Shown here: piece after piece, positions 15,484-25,349 of the stretch
How positions within the stretch are numbered: the first letter of the stretch is position 1
Layout: each line of letters opens with the position of its first letter
Assembly (NCBI GenBank): GCA_039985655.1
Contig: JBDWSF010000035.1
Location: forward strand, 1-64,000
Direction: 5' to 3'
Source: Postechiella sp039985655
Lineage (GTDB): Bacteria; Bacteroidota; Bacteroidia; Flavobacteriales; Flavobacteriaceae
Length of the DNA stretch: 64,000 bases
Program-made: the position numbers and the translations under genes
The notes under the pieces: model-generated
Told to the model about the DNA's origin: nothing
Database searches by the model: none
The model's input: only the letters and a program-made list of their open reading frames with translations

Positions 15484-17880
15484 TTATTTATCGACTCCTG
15501 CTTCGTCTTCTATAGGGATAATGTTTATTGAAGGTTTTCTAAGGACTTCTTTGTTGGCAATGTTTCTTTCTAACGATAATAATAACGATGGAAGTAATAG
15601 GAGGTTAGAAAGCATGGCGAATAATAGGGTAGCAGATACTAATGCACCGAGCGCAACTGTACCACCAAAACTTGAAATGGTAAATACCGAAAAGCCAAAG
15701 AATAATACAATGGAGGTGTAAAACATACTAACGCCTGTTTCTCGCAAGGCTCCGTAAACTGAGGTTTTTATTGCCCAATTATTGGCTTGTAATTCTTGAC
15801 GATATTTTGCTAAAAAATGGATGGTATCGTCTACCGAAATACCAAAGGCAATGCTAAAAACCAATATAGTTGATGGTTTTATTGGTACGCCGATATAACC
15901 CATAAGTCCTGCCGTTATGACAAGCGGGAGTAGGTTTGGAATGAGTGAAACGATAATCATTCTTCCAGATCTAAACATATAGGCCATAAATAAAGAAATT
16001 AGAAAAATGGCTAACGATAAGGAAATGGCTAAGTTTTTAACTAAATATTTGGTGCCTTTTAGAAATACTAAAGCACTTCCTGTCATAATAACATCGAAAC
16101 GATCTTTAGGAAAAACTTTGTCTATTTTGTTTTGCAGATTTTCTTCGATGCGCTCCATTTTAATGGTGCCCACATCTTTCATAAAAGTTGTTATTCTTGC
16201 GTATTGCCCTGTGCTATCTACAAAATTGCTGAGCATATCGACATTGGATGTCGAGTTTTTGGCATGGGATAGAATAAAACTGTTTTCTTGAGATGTTGGT
16301 AATTGATAATATTTTGGATTACCATTATAGTATGCTTGTTTGGAGTATTTTACTAAACTAACGACTGATATTGGTTTAGATAATTCGGGTGTTTCGATGA
16401 TTAAATCTTCTAATTCGTTCATCCGCTTTAGCGTAGACAATTTCATAACGCCTTTTTTACGTTTGGTGTCTACCATGATTTCGACGGGCATAATACCGTT
16501 AAATTCTTCTTCAAAAAAGCGAATATCTTTTACAAACCCAGATTCTTGAGGCATATCTTCGATGACACTTCCTGAAACCTTAATTTGATAAATACCAATA
16601 ATGCTGACTATTAATAATACTAAAGCTCCGCAATAAATGGTAATACGTTTTTTGCGCACCATCATTTCCATCCAATTTACAAAACCACCTATCCAACGTT
16701 TATTTAAATGTTCTAAATGACGCTCTTTTGGGTAAGGTAGAAACGAATAAACGATAGGGATAATGAGTATACATAAAATAAAAATAGCAAGAATACTAAG
16801 TGAAGCAACAACACCAAACTCTTTAAGTAATTTACTTTCTGTAAGTATAAATGTAGCAAAACCAGAGGCCGTGGTTACGTTAGTCATTAACGTAGCATTA
16901 CCAATTTTGGTAATAACACGTTGCAACGATTTCATTTTATTGCCATGTAATTTTACTTCGTGCTGGTATTTATTTATTAAGAAAATACAATTAGGAATAC
17001 CAATAACGATAATTAATGGTGGTATAATTGCGGTTAAAGCACTAACCTCGTATTTTAAAAGTCCTATAATTCCTAAAGTCCATGCCACACCAATACATAC
17101 CACGACTAATGAAATAAACGTGGCTCTAAATGACCTGAAAAAGAAAAAGAATATCAATGAGGTTACGAGCAAAGCGCCTAATACAAACAGGTTAATTTCG
17201 TTAATAATATTCTGAGAATTTAACGTGCGGATGTATGGCATTCCTGAAACTCTCACATTTAAATTGCTTGAGGCTTCAAAGGCTTTTACTTTTGGAACTA
17301 AATCGTTTAGAACAAATAGTTTTCTTGCCGATGTGTTTACAATTGACTTTTTTAAATATACAGCTGTTCTAATGGTTTTTGTTTCACTGTTAAAAAGGAA
17401 ATTATCATAAAATGGATACTGTACAAATAATTCTTTTTGAAGCGCGTTAATCTGTGCTGTTGTTGTAATAGAATCTTTAATAAAAGGTTCTAATGTGAAT
17501 TTTTCGTTCGCACTATCTTTTACAAGTTTTTGTAAATCTTTTATGGAGATAACAGATTCTACAGCGTCATAGGTTTTAAGTTCGTCGCAAAATGAATTCC
17601 AAGCATTTAATTTATCTACTGTAAAAAGTGTACTGTCTTTTACGCCGATTATAATGAGGTTGCCTTCTTCACCAAACTTTTGTAAAAATTTATTGTACGT
17701 TACATTTACTTCGTGGTCATCTGGTAATAAATTGGCTTCGGAGTTACTAAAGCGCATATATTCCCATTGCGTACTAAAAAGATAAGTAGCTATTACTATG
17801 GCAACAAGAATAATTATTTTATTTCGAAGAATAAGTCTTGCTGTAACGTCCCAAAAATTGGCTGTAAAAAGTTTAAACAT
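15484..17880 (-). CDS. RND/MMPL-superfamily exporter
   Basis: The protein has 798 residues in two homologous halves, each with one helix, a large periplasmic loop and a cluster of five helices. The first half contains LTAIIPPLIIVIGIPNCIFL and the second IAFGISVDDTIHFLAKYRQE, the patched/MMPL-type proton-relay region. Such proteins move lipids or hydrophobic compounds. It follows the DUF5686 and frr genes in the same direction. The cargo is unknown. A -7 box (minus TACCTTTG, 17902-17909) precedes the ATG at 17880. Confidence 0.87.
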   Translation of the reverse strand: MFKLFTANFWDVTARLILRNKIIILVAIVIATYLFSTQWEYMRFSNSEANLLPDDHEVNVTYNKFLQKFGEEGNLIIIGVKDSTLFTVDKLNAWNSFCDELKTYDAVESVISIKDLQKLVKDSANEKFTLEPFIKDSITTTAQINALQKELFVQYPFYDNFLFNSETKTIRTAVYLKKSIVNTSARKLFVLNDLVPKVKAFEASSNLNVRVSGMPYIRTLNSQNIINEINLFVLGALLVTSLIFFFFFRSFRATFISLVVVCIGVAWTLGIIGLLKYEVSALTAIIPPLIIVIGIPNCIFLINKYQHEVKLHGNKMKSLQRVITKIGNATLMTNVTTASGFATFILTESKLLKEFGVVASLSILAIFILCILIIPIVYSFLPYPKERHLEHLNKRWIGGFVNWMEMMVRKKRITIYCGALVLLIVSIIGIYQIKVSGSVIEDMPQESGFVKDIRFFEEEFNGIMPVEIMVDTKRKKGVMKLSTLKRMNELEDLIIETPELSKPISVVSLVKYSKQAYYNGNPKYYQLPTSQENSFILSHAKNSTSNVDMLSNFVDSTGQYARITTFMKDVGTIKMERIEENLQNKIDKVFPKDRFDVIMTGSALVFLKGTKYLVKNLAISLSLAIFLISLFMAYMFRSGRMIIVSLIPNLLPLVITAGLMGYIGVPIKPSTILVFSIAFGISVDDTIHFLAKYRQELQANNWAIKTSVYGALRETGVSMFYTSIVLFFGFSVFTISSFGGTVALGALVSATLLFAMLSNLLLLPSLLLSLERNIANKEVLRKPSINIIPIEDEAGVDK

Positions 17881-17901
17881 ATCTTAGTTTAAAAAGATGG
17901 G

Positions 17902-17909
17902 CAAAGGTA
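17902..17909 (-). promoter_or_regulatory. -7 box of the RND exporter gene
   Basis: The minus strand reads TACCTTTG, 21 bases upstream of the ATG at 17880. No matched -33 box. Confidence 0.45.
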
Positions 17910-17942
17910 GAAAAAAGCTAGGTATTAAGTACTTGAAAAGTT

Positions 17943-19217
17943 TTATAATGTTACGTTAAATGTAAATTTTAATGCAATATTGTTTTGAACTTGGGGTAGA
18001 TGGTATGCGCCATATCTGTAAGTAAAACTTAACCCGAAGCCAAACAGCAATTTATTTAGCTCTATTCCAGATTCTGTATAGCCTTTATCTAACGATTCGA
18101 AATTTATGTTTTGATGGCGTTCCATATTATTGATACTACCTACGGCATACCTAGAGATAAATGCCATTTGGGGTTTAAAACGAGGAGAAATATTGAATGG
18201 TTTTAAAGTGTGTTTAAATTGAATCGTGGTGAATTTATCAGAGAAGAACTCATTAAAAAACATCGTTTCAAAGCTATTAATACCTGCTACCGAGAAACGT
18301 TGCAGAACCGTTTCTTTATTAATGTTGTTTGGGTAGGCGTGATATAGATGTGTTAACGGTATATCTCCATTAGAAATCCCAGAAACTAAGATAAACTCAG
18401 ATTCGTTTTCATTTTTATGATGAATTTTATGAATGGCTTTAATATCGAGTTTAGAAAAATTAAAATCACTTTTTATAACACCTTTTAAGCTTTTAGTGTA
18501 TTGTACAGTAAATTTTGGATAACCCACTTTAGTTTCTGTTAATTCGTTTTTATCATTATAACTAAAGGTGCTAAATGGACTCCATTGTAATGCCAATTTT
18601 GTGGTGGTTAATCGGAAGGTTTCATAACTGGTAGAGCCAAGTAGATATTGATAATTATAAGTTGGAGATATGTTACTTATAGCAAATTCGGTTTCCGTTA
18701 ATATTTTCGGAATGAGTTGGTGTTCTAAAGTAACCGCTCTCGTAATATGTTTATGAAATAAATCGATATTAAGAAGTCGAGGTTCAAAAAACTGAAAAAA
18801 GCGTTTGTCTGTTAAAAAATTAGAACTTCCTGTTTCTTGTAGATCATCTGTGTACGATACATTTATCCATGTATTTGTTTTCTTCGCTACGCGATAACCA
18901 CCACCAGCACTATATTTAAATTTGGCATCTCCAAACCCAAATACACCATAGCCAGTTACTCTAAAGTTTTCAGAAAAAGCATTGGTTGTTATACCTCCAA
19001 GCCCAGTTCTTAAAGCTTCGTATTGATTGTATTTTATTAAATATCTTAAATCAAAATTAAAATATTTGGTAGGTAAGTAGCCATTGCCTAAGTGTTTTAA
19101 AAAATGACTTTTTTTAATAGAGTCTTTTTTAATTTCAAGAAATTGAGTAGTGTCAAACTGAGCATATGTTGTATTTGCAAAAAGAAAAAAGAATAATGCA
19201 GCACAAAATTTTGACAT
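17943..19217 (-). CDS. DUF5686-like outer membrane barrel protein, short form
   Basis: From the ATG at 19217 it has 424 residues (a TTG at 19220 adds one). Residues 1-20 form a signal peptide ending TTYAQ. The rest shows barrel strands and segments known from the C-terminal half of DUF5686 proteins, such as RTGLGGITTNAFSENFRVTG and GFGDAKFKYSAGGGYRV. Typical members are about twice as long with a carboxypeptidase-like N-terminal domain, which is absent. It sits between frr and the RND exporter, a common order in Bacteroidota. Confidence 0.7.
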   Translation of the reverse strand: MSKFCAALFFFLFANTTYAQFDTTQFLEIKKDSIKKSHFLKHLGNGYLPTKYFNFDLRYLIKYNQYEALRTGLGGITTNAFSENFRVTGYGVFGFGDAKFKYSAGGGYRVAKKTNTWINVSYTDDLQETGSSNFLTDKRFFQFFEPRLLNIDLFHKHITRAVTLEHQLIPKILTETEFAISNISPTYNYQYLLGSTSYETFRLTTTKLALQWSPFSTFSYNDKNELTETKVGYPKFTVQYTKSLKGVIKSDFNFSKLDIKAIHKIHHKNENESEFILVSGISNGDIPLTHLYHAYPNNINKETVLQRFSVAGINSFETMFFNEFFSDKFTTIQFKHTLKPFNISPRFKPQMAFISRYAVGSINNMERHQNINFESLDKGYTESGIELNKLLFGFGLSFTYRYGAYHLPQVQNNIALKFTFNVTL

Positions 19218-19249
19218 CAATACAATGTTAAGCTAGGGTTGAATAAAAG

Positions 19250-19273
19250 AAAAGCGACATCCCAGCCGCTTTT
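19250..19273 (-). terminator. Possible terminator after frr
   Basis: AAAAGCG (19250-19256) and CGCTTTT (19267-19273) form a 7-bp stem with a 10-base loop, 26 bases past the frr stop. Read on the minus strand it is followed by a T-rich stretch, so it is moderately strong. Confidence 0.5.
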
Positions 19274-19298
19274 ATATTTGTAAAAATGGTATAATAAC

Positions 19299-19856
19299 TT
19301 ATACCGTCATAATTTCTGTCTCTTTTGCATTAAAAGTATCATCAATTCTTTTAACGTAAGCATCTGTCATTTGTTGTACATCAATCTCTGCGTTCTTTTT
19401 AAGGTCATCAGATACGTCATCAACTTTTTTAATGTCGTTATTCGCTTCCTTACGAGCACTTCTTATTCCTACTTTAGCATGTTCTGATTCCGCTTTAGCT
19501 TGTTTTGCTAAATCTCTACGGCGTTCTTCAGTTAAAGCTGGAACATTAATTATAATGGTATCACCATTGTTCATTGGATTAAAGCCAAGGTTTGCAAACA
19601 TAATACCGCGCTCAATTTCTTGAAGCATATTTTTTTCCCAAGGTTGTACCGTAATCGTTCTTCCGTCAGGTGTGTTTACATTGGCAACTTGGGCTAATGG
19701 TGTTTGCGATCCGTAATAATCTACCATAACACTTCCAAGCATTGCTGGGCTTGCTTTACCTGCTCTAATATTTAGGAGTTGTTTTACTAAATGTTTAAGC
19801 GCATTGTCCATCGCTTCTTTAGTCGAATCTAGTATAAATTGTATATCCTCGTTCAT
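19299..19856 (-). CDS. frr: Ribosome recycling factor
   Basis: This 185-residue protein splits the 70S ribosome after termination together with EF-G. Typical segments are LLNIRAGKASPAMLG, VNTPDGRTITVQPWEKNMLQEIERGI, NDGDTIIINVP-like NPMNNGDTIIINVPALTEERR, and the C-terminal coiled coil with VRSARKEAN-like GIRSARKEANNDIKK. The length is normal. It lies downstream of pyrH in the same direction, the standard bacterial pairing. Confidence 0.95.
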   Translation of the reverse strand: MNEDIQFILDSTKEAMDNALKHLVKQLLNIRAGKASPAMLGSVMVDYYGSQTPLAQVANVNTPDGRTITVQPWEKNMLQEIERGIMFANLGFNPMNNGDTIIINVPALTEERRRDLAKQAKAESEHAKVGIRSARKEANNDIKKVDDVSDDLKKNAEIDVQQMTDAYVKRIDDTFNAKETEIMTV

Positions 19857-19991
19857 TATTTTAAATTTTAATTATGAATTAATATTCATCTGAACATATT
19901 TATTCGAAAAATGGGCAGATGTAATTCGTATTTTGAATATATTTCTTCAAAGACAAATTATGTAATACTCATTTCAAAAATTGCACCAATT

Positions 19992-20699
19992 TTATAAATT
20001 AACTTCTGTACCTATTTTTGCGCCCTCAATGACTTTATATAAATTACCTTTTTTGTTCATATCAAAAACAATAATTGGTAATTCGTTTTCTTGACTTAGA
20101 GTAAATGCCGTGGTGTCCATTACTTTTAAACCTTTTCTTAAAACCTCGTCAAAAGAAATTGTGTCAAATTTAATAGCGCTCGAATCCTTTTCGGGGTCTA
20201 CGTTGTAAATACCATCAACACGCGTTCCTTTTAATATTACATCAGCTTCAATTTCTATAGCTCTTAAAACAGCTGCAGAGTCTGTTGTAAAATACGGATT
20301 TCCTGTTCCGCCACCAAAAATAACAACTCGCCCTTTTTCAAGGTGTCTCATCGCCCTTCTTCTAATAAAAGGTTCGGCAACCTCGTTAATTTGTATGGCT
20401 GTTTGTAATCTTGTAGGGATATCGGCATCTTCCAAAGCTCCTTGTAGAGCTAAACCATTTATAACAGTCGCTAACATGCCCATATGGTCGCCTTGTACAC
20501 GATCCATACCTTTACTAGCTCCAGCAACACCTCTAAAAATGTTACCGCCACCAATAACTATAGCAACCTCTACACCTTCATCGGTAATCGTTTTTATGTC
20601 TTGAGCATATTCTGCTAATCGATCGGGGTCTATACCGTATTGGCGATCTCCCATTAAGGCTTCACCAGATAGTTTGAGGAGTATTCTTTTGTATTTCAT
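19992..20699 (-). CDS. pyrH: UMP kinase
   Basis: This 235-residue kinase of the amino acid kinase fold phosphorylates UMP to UDP. Motifs: RILLKLSGEALMGD at the N-terminus, VIGGGNIFRGV, DHMGMLATVINGLAL, FGGGTGNPYFTTDSAA and LKGTRVDGIYNVDPEKD. Start ATG at 20699. A -7 box (minus TAGCTTTG, 20744-20751) lies 44 bases upstream, so it has its own promoter although it belongs to the tsf-pyrH-frr neighbourhood. Confidence 0.95.
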   Translation of the reverse strand: MKYKRILLKLSGEALMGDRQYGIDPDRLAEYAQDIKTITDEGVEVAIVIGGGNIFRGVAGASKGMDRVQGDHMGMLATVINGLALQGALEDADIPTRLQTAIQINEVAEPFIRRRAMRHLEKGRVVIFGGGTGNPYFTTDSAAVLRAIEIEADVILKGTRVDGIYNVDPEKDSSAIKFDTISFDEVLRKGLKVMDTTAFTLSQENELPIIVFDMNKKGNLYKVIEGAKIGTEVNL

Positions 20700-20743
20700 T
20701 AGTTGTTTATGAGATTTCCAAAGTAATGGAAATAAAAGTTTAG

Positions 20744-20751
20744 CAAAGCTA
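20744..20751 (-). promoter_or_regulatory. -7 box of pyrH
   Basis: The minus strand reads TAGCTTTG (TAnnTTTG), 44 bases before the pyrH ATG. No matched -33 box seen. Confidence 0.45.
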
Positions 20752-20759
20752 CATAATTT

Positions 20760-21312
20760 TTTTATTTTTAAGATTTATATGAATATTGAATTCAATATAA
20801 AATTTTGGATTCTTTGTTCATTAATAAAACAGAGAATAATACCCTCTATAAAATAGATTCATTAATTGTTTTTCCTGATGAATAAAACAAAAGTTTTTTA
20901 TTAAATAAAACATTATTATTCAGAGTGTAATGACATAAGACTAAGAGTTTCTACTAACAGAATATTTTTTTGTAAAAAAAAGCTTTAAAATCTATTTTGT
21001 CTTTTAATAAATAAACCGTCGTGTTTATCATGTTTTATGCATGAAATTAAAATTGTTAGCTTGTAAAATATTGGCATTTACATGTTTTAAAATGAATAAA
21101 ATGGGTGATGTGTTATAGTGTTGAGTGTAAAGTTATACAGACTCATTAATATTATTTTATAACTTCAGGAATTTACACTGACAGTGTTTTTTATATAGAA
21201 ACAATAATTTATTTATAGAATATTTTTCCATGATTTTGAATAAAATGTCCATTCTAAGAGTTAGCTAATGCGCTAATTTCGAGCGAATAAACAATAAATA
21301 AAAACAAAAATC
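20760..21312. other. AT-rich gene-free region upstream of the LamG gene
   Basis: About 550 bases of very AT-rich DNA without an open frame worth reporting, RNA gene or clear repeat. It presumably carries the regulatory region of the LamG gene. No TAnnTTTG box stands out near 21313. Confidence 0.4.
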
Positions 21313-22380
21313 ATGAAAAAAACATTACTCCTAATTTTTACAATTAGCGCATTTATGAATTTAAATGCACAAGACTTTACTTCAAATTTAGTATTTCACT
21401 TAAATGGAGATGAAACTATAACAACTAATAGTTTAACATCATCAGATGCTTCTGCAGCAACGGGTACTGTTCTTGGAGGCACCATAACTCATACGACTGG
21501 GGTTGACGGTTCTGCGAATGGAGCTTTTAATATACCTGCGGATACTTATATTTCATTTCCAGCTGGAGATATTAATAATTTACCTCTTGGAGGTGTTGGC
21601 ACGACTAACGGTGTGGTAAACCCTTCAGGAAGCGATAGAACTTATGCTGCTTGGGTAAAAGGAACTGTTCTTAACGGAAATATTCTTTCTTATGGGAGCA
21701 CTAATAAAGCGGCTGGTGGTAGTAATGGACGACATGTTCATTTACATTTAGAAGATAATGGAACTGATTTAAAGATGGGGCATTATAGTTTAGACTTTGT
21801 ATATACCGGTCTTTCTTATAGCGGCGGAGATTGGCATCATATAGTTTGTAAGGTTTATGAAGCAAGTTCTGGTGGGGATGTAGAAGAAGTGGAGCTTTTT
21901 ATAGATGGGGTTAGTCAAGGTGCAATAACGCAAAATTCTGGAAGTGAAAATTTTATGGACACTACAATAACTGAAGCTAATTTTACACATTTAACAGTTG
22001 GAATGCGAAATACCGCAACTACAGGGAGTCCAAGTAAAGATTTTGTGGGTGAAATGGATGAGATTCGTATTTACAATAGAGCATTAACAACTGCTGATAT
22101 TCAAGCATTATACGCAGCGAACTCTACTTTATCTACACCAACAATTGATAAGGTTACAGTTACAGATTTTGCTGTATTCCCAACTATAACTTCAGATGTG
22201 TTAGAAGTGAAATCTAATGTACAGTTAAAACAACTTAGCATTGTAAATATAACAGGTACTACAATAAGAAGCATTAAAGCTAATGAAACAGTTAATGTTT
22301 CTAATTTATCTAGTGGATTGTATTTTATTGTTGGTCAGTCAGATAATGGAGTGTCTACAATTAAATTTGTGAAAAAATAA
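21313..22380 (+). CDS. Secreted LamG-domain protein with T9SS sorting domain
   Basis: The protein has 355 residues. Signal peptide 1-19 (MKKTLLLIFTISAFMNLNAQ). A LamG/concanavalin-like domain covers about 25-270, with RTYAAWVKG, GDWHHIVCKVYE, ELFIDGVSQG and MDEIRIYNRALTTADIQALY, the classic end of this fold. A T9SS type A sorting domain forms the last 75 residues (FAVFPTITSDVLEV...LSSGLYFIVGQ...KFVKK). It probably sits on the cell surface and binds carbohydrate or protein. No catalytic domain is visible. It lies on the plus strand between the minus-strand tsf and pyrH genes. Confidence 0.85.
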   Translation: MKKTLLLIFTISAFMNLNAQDFTSNLVFHLNGDETITTNSLTSSDASAATGTVLGGTITHTTGVDGSANGAFNIPADTYISFPAGDINNLPLGGVGTTNGVVNPSGSDRTYAAWVKGTVLNGNILSYGSTNKAAGGSNGRHVHLHLEDNGTDLKMGHYSLDFVYTGLSYSGGDWHHIVCKVYEASSGGDVEEVELFIDGVSQGAITQNSGSENFMDTTITEANFTHLTVGMRNTATTGSPSKDFVGEMDEIRIYNRALTTADIQALYAANSTLSTPTIDKVTVTDFAVFPTITSDVLEVKSNVQLKQLSIVNITGTTIRSIKANETVNVSNLSSGLYFIVGQSDNGVSTIKFVKK

Positions 22381-22407
22381 TTTTCTAAACACATTTTATT
22401 TAAAAAG

Positions 22408-22439
22408 CCACTTAATTTTAAAAGTTAAGTGGTTTTTTT
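22408..22439 (+). terminator. Rho-independent terminator of the LamG gene
   Basis: CCACTTAA (22408-22415) and TTAAGTGG (22425-22432) form a stem followed by seven T, 28 bases past the stop. Confidence 0.85.
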
Positions 22440-22781
22440 GTTTTACGAATTGTTTGTTAGCTGTTTTTTTATATTAATGAAACAGTCATTATCATAAATA
22501 AGAATAATGGTTTGAATTTTTAATATTTCTGTTCTTCACAGGAGTATCTCACCTAAAATTAGCATATTTTATAATCTGTTGACGTAACATTTCCATAGGA
22601 TACTAAATCTTTAGCAATAGTTTTTCTTTTTATCTTTTAATAAATTTGATGGAAGTATATTAAAGGAATAGATAATGATATAGATGAAATATGGCGAAAA
22701 ATAAAGGATTAACTTTTAATGAGGTAATTGAAACATATGTTAGAGGTAGGCATGTGTTTTGGTTGTGTCTCTTTTATAAAT
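22440..22781. other. Gene-free stretch with one tiny open frame
   Basis: A 31-codon frame from the ATG at 22691 (MAKNKGLTFNEVIETYV...) is the only candidate. It has no recognisable family, no sensible C-terminus and runs up to the tsf terminator. It may be the broken start of a lost gene. Otherwise I see nothing here. Confidence 0.25.
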
Positions 22782-22811
22782 AAAAAACCACCATTCTATA
22801 AAGAATAGTGG
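22782..22811 (-). terminator. Rho-independent terminator of the rpsB-tsf transcript
   Basis: CCACCATTCT (22788-22797) pairs with AGAATAGTGG (22802-22811) with one mismatch. Minus-strand reading ends in six U (22782-22787). Confidence 0.8.
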
Positions 22812-22855
22812 CTTATATTATAAAGTTCCGCGAAAGCGAAAATATGATTTAGAAA

Positions 22856-23830
22856 TTAACCTAAATTAACACGTTTAAAACCTGTTAAAGCAACATCTCC
22901 GTAAGATGCTACATATTTAGCAACATCAATTTTTTCATCTTTAATAAATCTTTGATCTAGCAAACATTGTTCTTGATCTAAAGTTGTATTATCAGAAATA
23001 AAACGCTCCATTTTACCTGGTAAAATTTTATCCCAGATTTTTTCTGGTTTACCTTCTGCAGCCAATTGCGCTTTCGCATCAGCTTCAGCTTGCGCTATTA
23101 CTTCAGGCGTTAATTGAGCCATAGAGATATATTGAGGTACGTTTTTAAGTGTTTTACCTAAACGACCTAATTCAATATTGTCTTTTTCAATAACAGCAAT
23201 TCTAGCTTCAGTTTCAGAAGCAACAAATGTAGGATCGAAATCTTTGTAAGATAATGTAGAAGCGCCCATTGATGCAATTTGCATAGCAATATCTTTAGCT
23301 AAAACATCAGCTTTATCTACGCTAGCAGATAAACCTACTAAAGCAGCAATTTTGTTAATATGTACGTATGTACCAACGTAAGCAGCTTCTAACTTTTCAA
23401 AACCGTTGATTTCTAATTTTTCACCAATAACTCCAGTTTGCTCGATTAATTTTTCGGCAACTGTCATACCTTCAAAGTCAGCTGATAAAAAAGCTTCTTT
23501 AGAATCTTGAGTTAAAGCGATCTCTGCTAATTGATTAGCTAATACTAAGAAATTTTCGTTTTTACCAACAAAATCAGTTTCACAACCTAATACAATAGCA
23601 ACACCAGCGGTATTGTCTGCATTGATTTTAGAAACAGCAGCACCTTCACTAGACTCACGGTCTGCTCTTTTTGCTGCAACTTTCTGACCTTTTTTACGTA
23701 AAACGTCAATAGCTTTGTCGAAATCACCTTCAGCTTCAACTAATGCTTTTTTGCAGTCCATCATACCTGCACCAGTAGCTTTTCTTAATTTATTTACTTC
23801 AGCTGCTGTAATTTTTACTGTAGTACTCAT
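22856..23830 (-). CDS. tsf: Elongation factor Ts
   Basis: This 324-residue nucleotide exchange factor for EF-Tu is longer than the roughly 283 residues of E. coli because of extra sequence in the core, as usual in this phylum. The N-terminal UBA-like segment KLRKATGAGMMDCKKALVEAEGDFDKAIDVLRKKG is diagnostic, as is VLGCETDFVGKNENF. The C-terminal part has LPGKMERFI and CLLDQRFIKD. It follows rpsB by about 85 bases on the minus strand. Confidence 0.95.
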   Translation of the reverse strand: MSTTVKITAAEVNKLRKATGAGMMDCKKALVEAEGDFDKAIDVLRKKGQKVAAKRADRESSEGAAVSKINADNTAGVAIVLGCETDFVGKNENFLVLANQLAEIALTQDSKEAFLSADFEGMTVAEKLIEQTGVIGEKLEINGFEKLEAAYVGTYVHINKIAALVGLSASVDKADVLAKDIAMQIASMGASTLSYKDFDPTFVASETEARIAVIEKDNIELGRLGKTLKNVPQYISMAQLTPEVIAQAEADAKAQLAAEGKPEKIWDKILPGKMERFISDNTTLDQEQCLLDQRFIKDEKIDVAKYVASYGDVALTGFKRVNLG

Positions 23831-23915
23831 AGTAATTATAATTTAAAAAAGTCGTTCAATACATTTTCAACAAAGAAAAGAACTAAACGACTTAATTGTG
23901 TTGTGTTAATGTTTT

Positions 23916-24746
23916 TTATTCTTCTTCGTCGGTCACTACTGCTTTTACTGGAGCTGCTTCAACTTTAGGAGTTTCCGTCTTTGGAGCTTCTACTTTTGCC
24001 GCTTCCGCTTTAGGTGCTTCTGCCTTTGGAGCTTCTACTTTCGCAGTTGCTTCTTTTTCAGATTTACGTTCAGCTAAACCTTCAGCAATAGAATTAGTAA
24101 CATGCGTTAAAATTTTGCTTATTGATTTAGAAGCATCATCATTTGCAGGGATAACATAATCAACTTGACGTGGATCAGAGTTAGTATCAACCATTGCAAA
24201 AATTGGAATGTTTAATTTTTGAGCTTCTTTAATCGCGATGTGTTCACGTTTAATATCAACAACAAATAAAGCACCTGGTAAACGAGTCATGTCCGTTATA
24301 GATCCTAAGTTTTTTTCTAACTTAGCTCTTAAACGATCTACTTGTAAACGTTCTTTCTTAGACAATGTCATGAACGTACCATCTTTCTTCATTCTATCAA
24401 TAGTAGCCATTTTTTTAACAGCTTTTCTAATAGTAACAAAGTTCGTTAACATTCCGCCTGGCCATCTTTCTGTGATGTAAGGCATGTTAATTTCTGCAGC
24501 TTTTTCAGCTACGATGTCTTTTGCTTGTTTTTTAGTTGCAACGAATAAAATTTTACGACCAGAGTTTGCAATTTTAGCTAATGCTGCACCTGCTTCGTCT
24601 ATTTTTGCCGCTGTTTTATATAAGTTGATTATATGGATGCCATTACGCTCCATATATACGTAAGGCGCCATATTTGGATCCCACTTACGTGTAAGGTGTC
24701 CGAAATGTACACCTGCTTCAAGTAATTCTTTTACTTCTACTGCCAT
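23916..24746 (-). CDS. rpsB: 30S ribosomal protein S2 (uS2) with Ala/Pro/Lys/Glu-rich tail
   Basis: From the ATG at 24746 it has 276 residues and starts MAVEVKELLEAGVHFGHLTR, the standard S2 opening. A longer frame from a TTG at 24779 adds a non-conserved leader and was rejected. The fold ends near residue 230. The last 45 or so residues are repeats of the type VEAPKAEAPKAEAAK ending TDEEE. This low-complexity tail is not part of the S2 core. The repeats lie around 23950-24050. Confidence 0.93.
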   Translation of the reverse strand: MAVEVKELLEAGVHFGHLTRKWDPNMAPYVYMERNGIHIINLYKTAAKIDEAGAALAKIANSGRKILFVATKKQAKDIVAEKAAEINMPYITERWPGGMLTNFVTIRKAVKKMATIDRMKKDGTFMTLSKKERLQVDRLRAKLEKNLGSITDMTRLPGALFVVDIKREHIAIKEAQKLNIPIFAMVDTNSDPRQVDYVIPANDDASKSISKILTHVTNSIAEGLAERKSEKEATAKVEAPKAEAPKAEAAKVEAPKTETPKVEAAPVKAVVTDEEE

Positions 24747-24961
24747 TTTGTAATAGTTTACGTTCTGTTGAATTAGCAATGTTCCATTTGGCTTCTAGCT
24801 TTTTGGCTTCATTTAGATGCTAAACTAAATCCTGTTTTTACACTAGGACAACAATAACTTTGTTTTTATACTGAAACTGTTTCAGTATGTATTTATATTT
24901 TTTAGAGTTCAACAAGATTGAAATAACTGATAAACAGATCTCCAACCTAGTCGATGATAAA

Positions 24962-25348
24962 TTAACGTTTCGAGAATTGGAATTTTTTACGCGCTTTTTT
25001 CTGTCCGAATTTTTTACGCTCCACCATTCTTGGATCTCTAGTTAATAAACCTTCAGGTTTTAATATAAGTCTGTTCTCTGCATCAAGCTCGCACATAGCA
25101 CGAGAAATTGCTAAACGAACAGCCTCAGCTTGACCTGTAATACCACCTCCGAATACATTTACTGTAATATCAAAGTTGTCGTCATTGTTAGTCAAAACTA
25201 ATGGTTGTCTTACTTTGTACTGTAAAGTAGCAGTCGTAAAATAATTAGCTAAGTCTTTTTTATTGATTGTAATGTTCCCTTTTCCTTCGGCAACATAAGC
25301 ACGAGCAACAGCCGTCTTTCTACGGCCAATTTTGTGAATTACTTCCAT
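24962..25348 (-). CDS. rpsI: 30S ribosomal protein S9 (uS9)
   Basis: This 128-residue protein has the S9 signatures IGRRKTAVARAYV near the start, GGGITGQAEAVRLAISRAM, LTRDPRMVERKKFG, and the C-terminal KKARKKFQFSKR whose last basic residues reach the P site tRNA. It starts one base after the rplM stop, so the two are co-translated. Confidence 0.95.
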   Translation of the reverse strand: MEVIHKIGRRKTAVARAYVAEGKGNITINKKDLANYFTTATLQYKVRQPLVLTNNDDNFDITVNVFGGGITGQAEAVRLAISRAMCELDAENRLILKPEGLLTRDPRMVERKKFGQKKARKKFQFSKR

Positions 25349-25349
25349 G

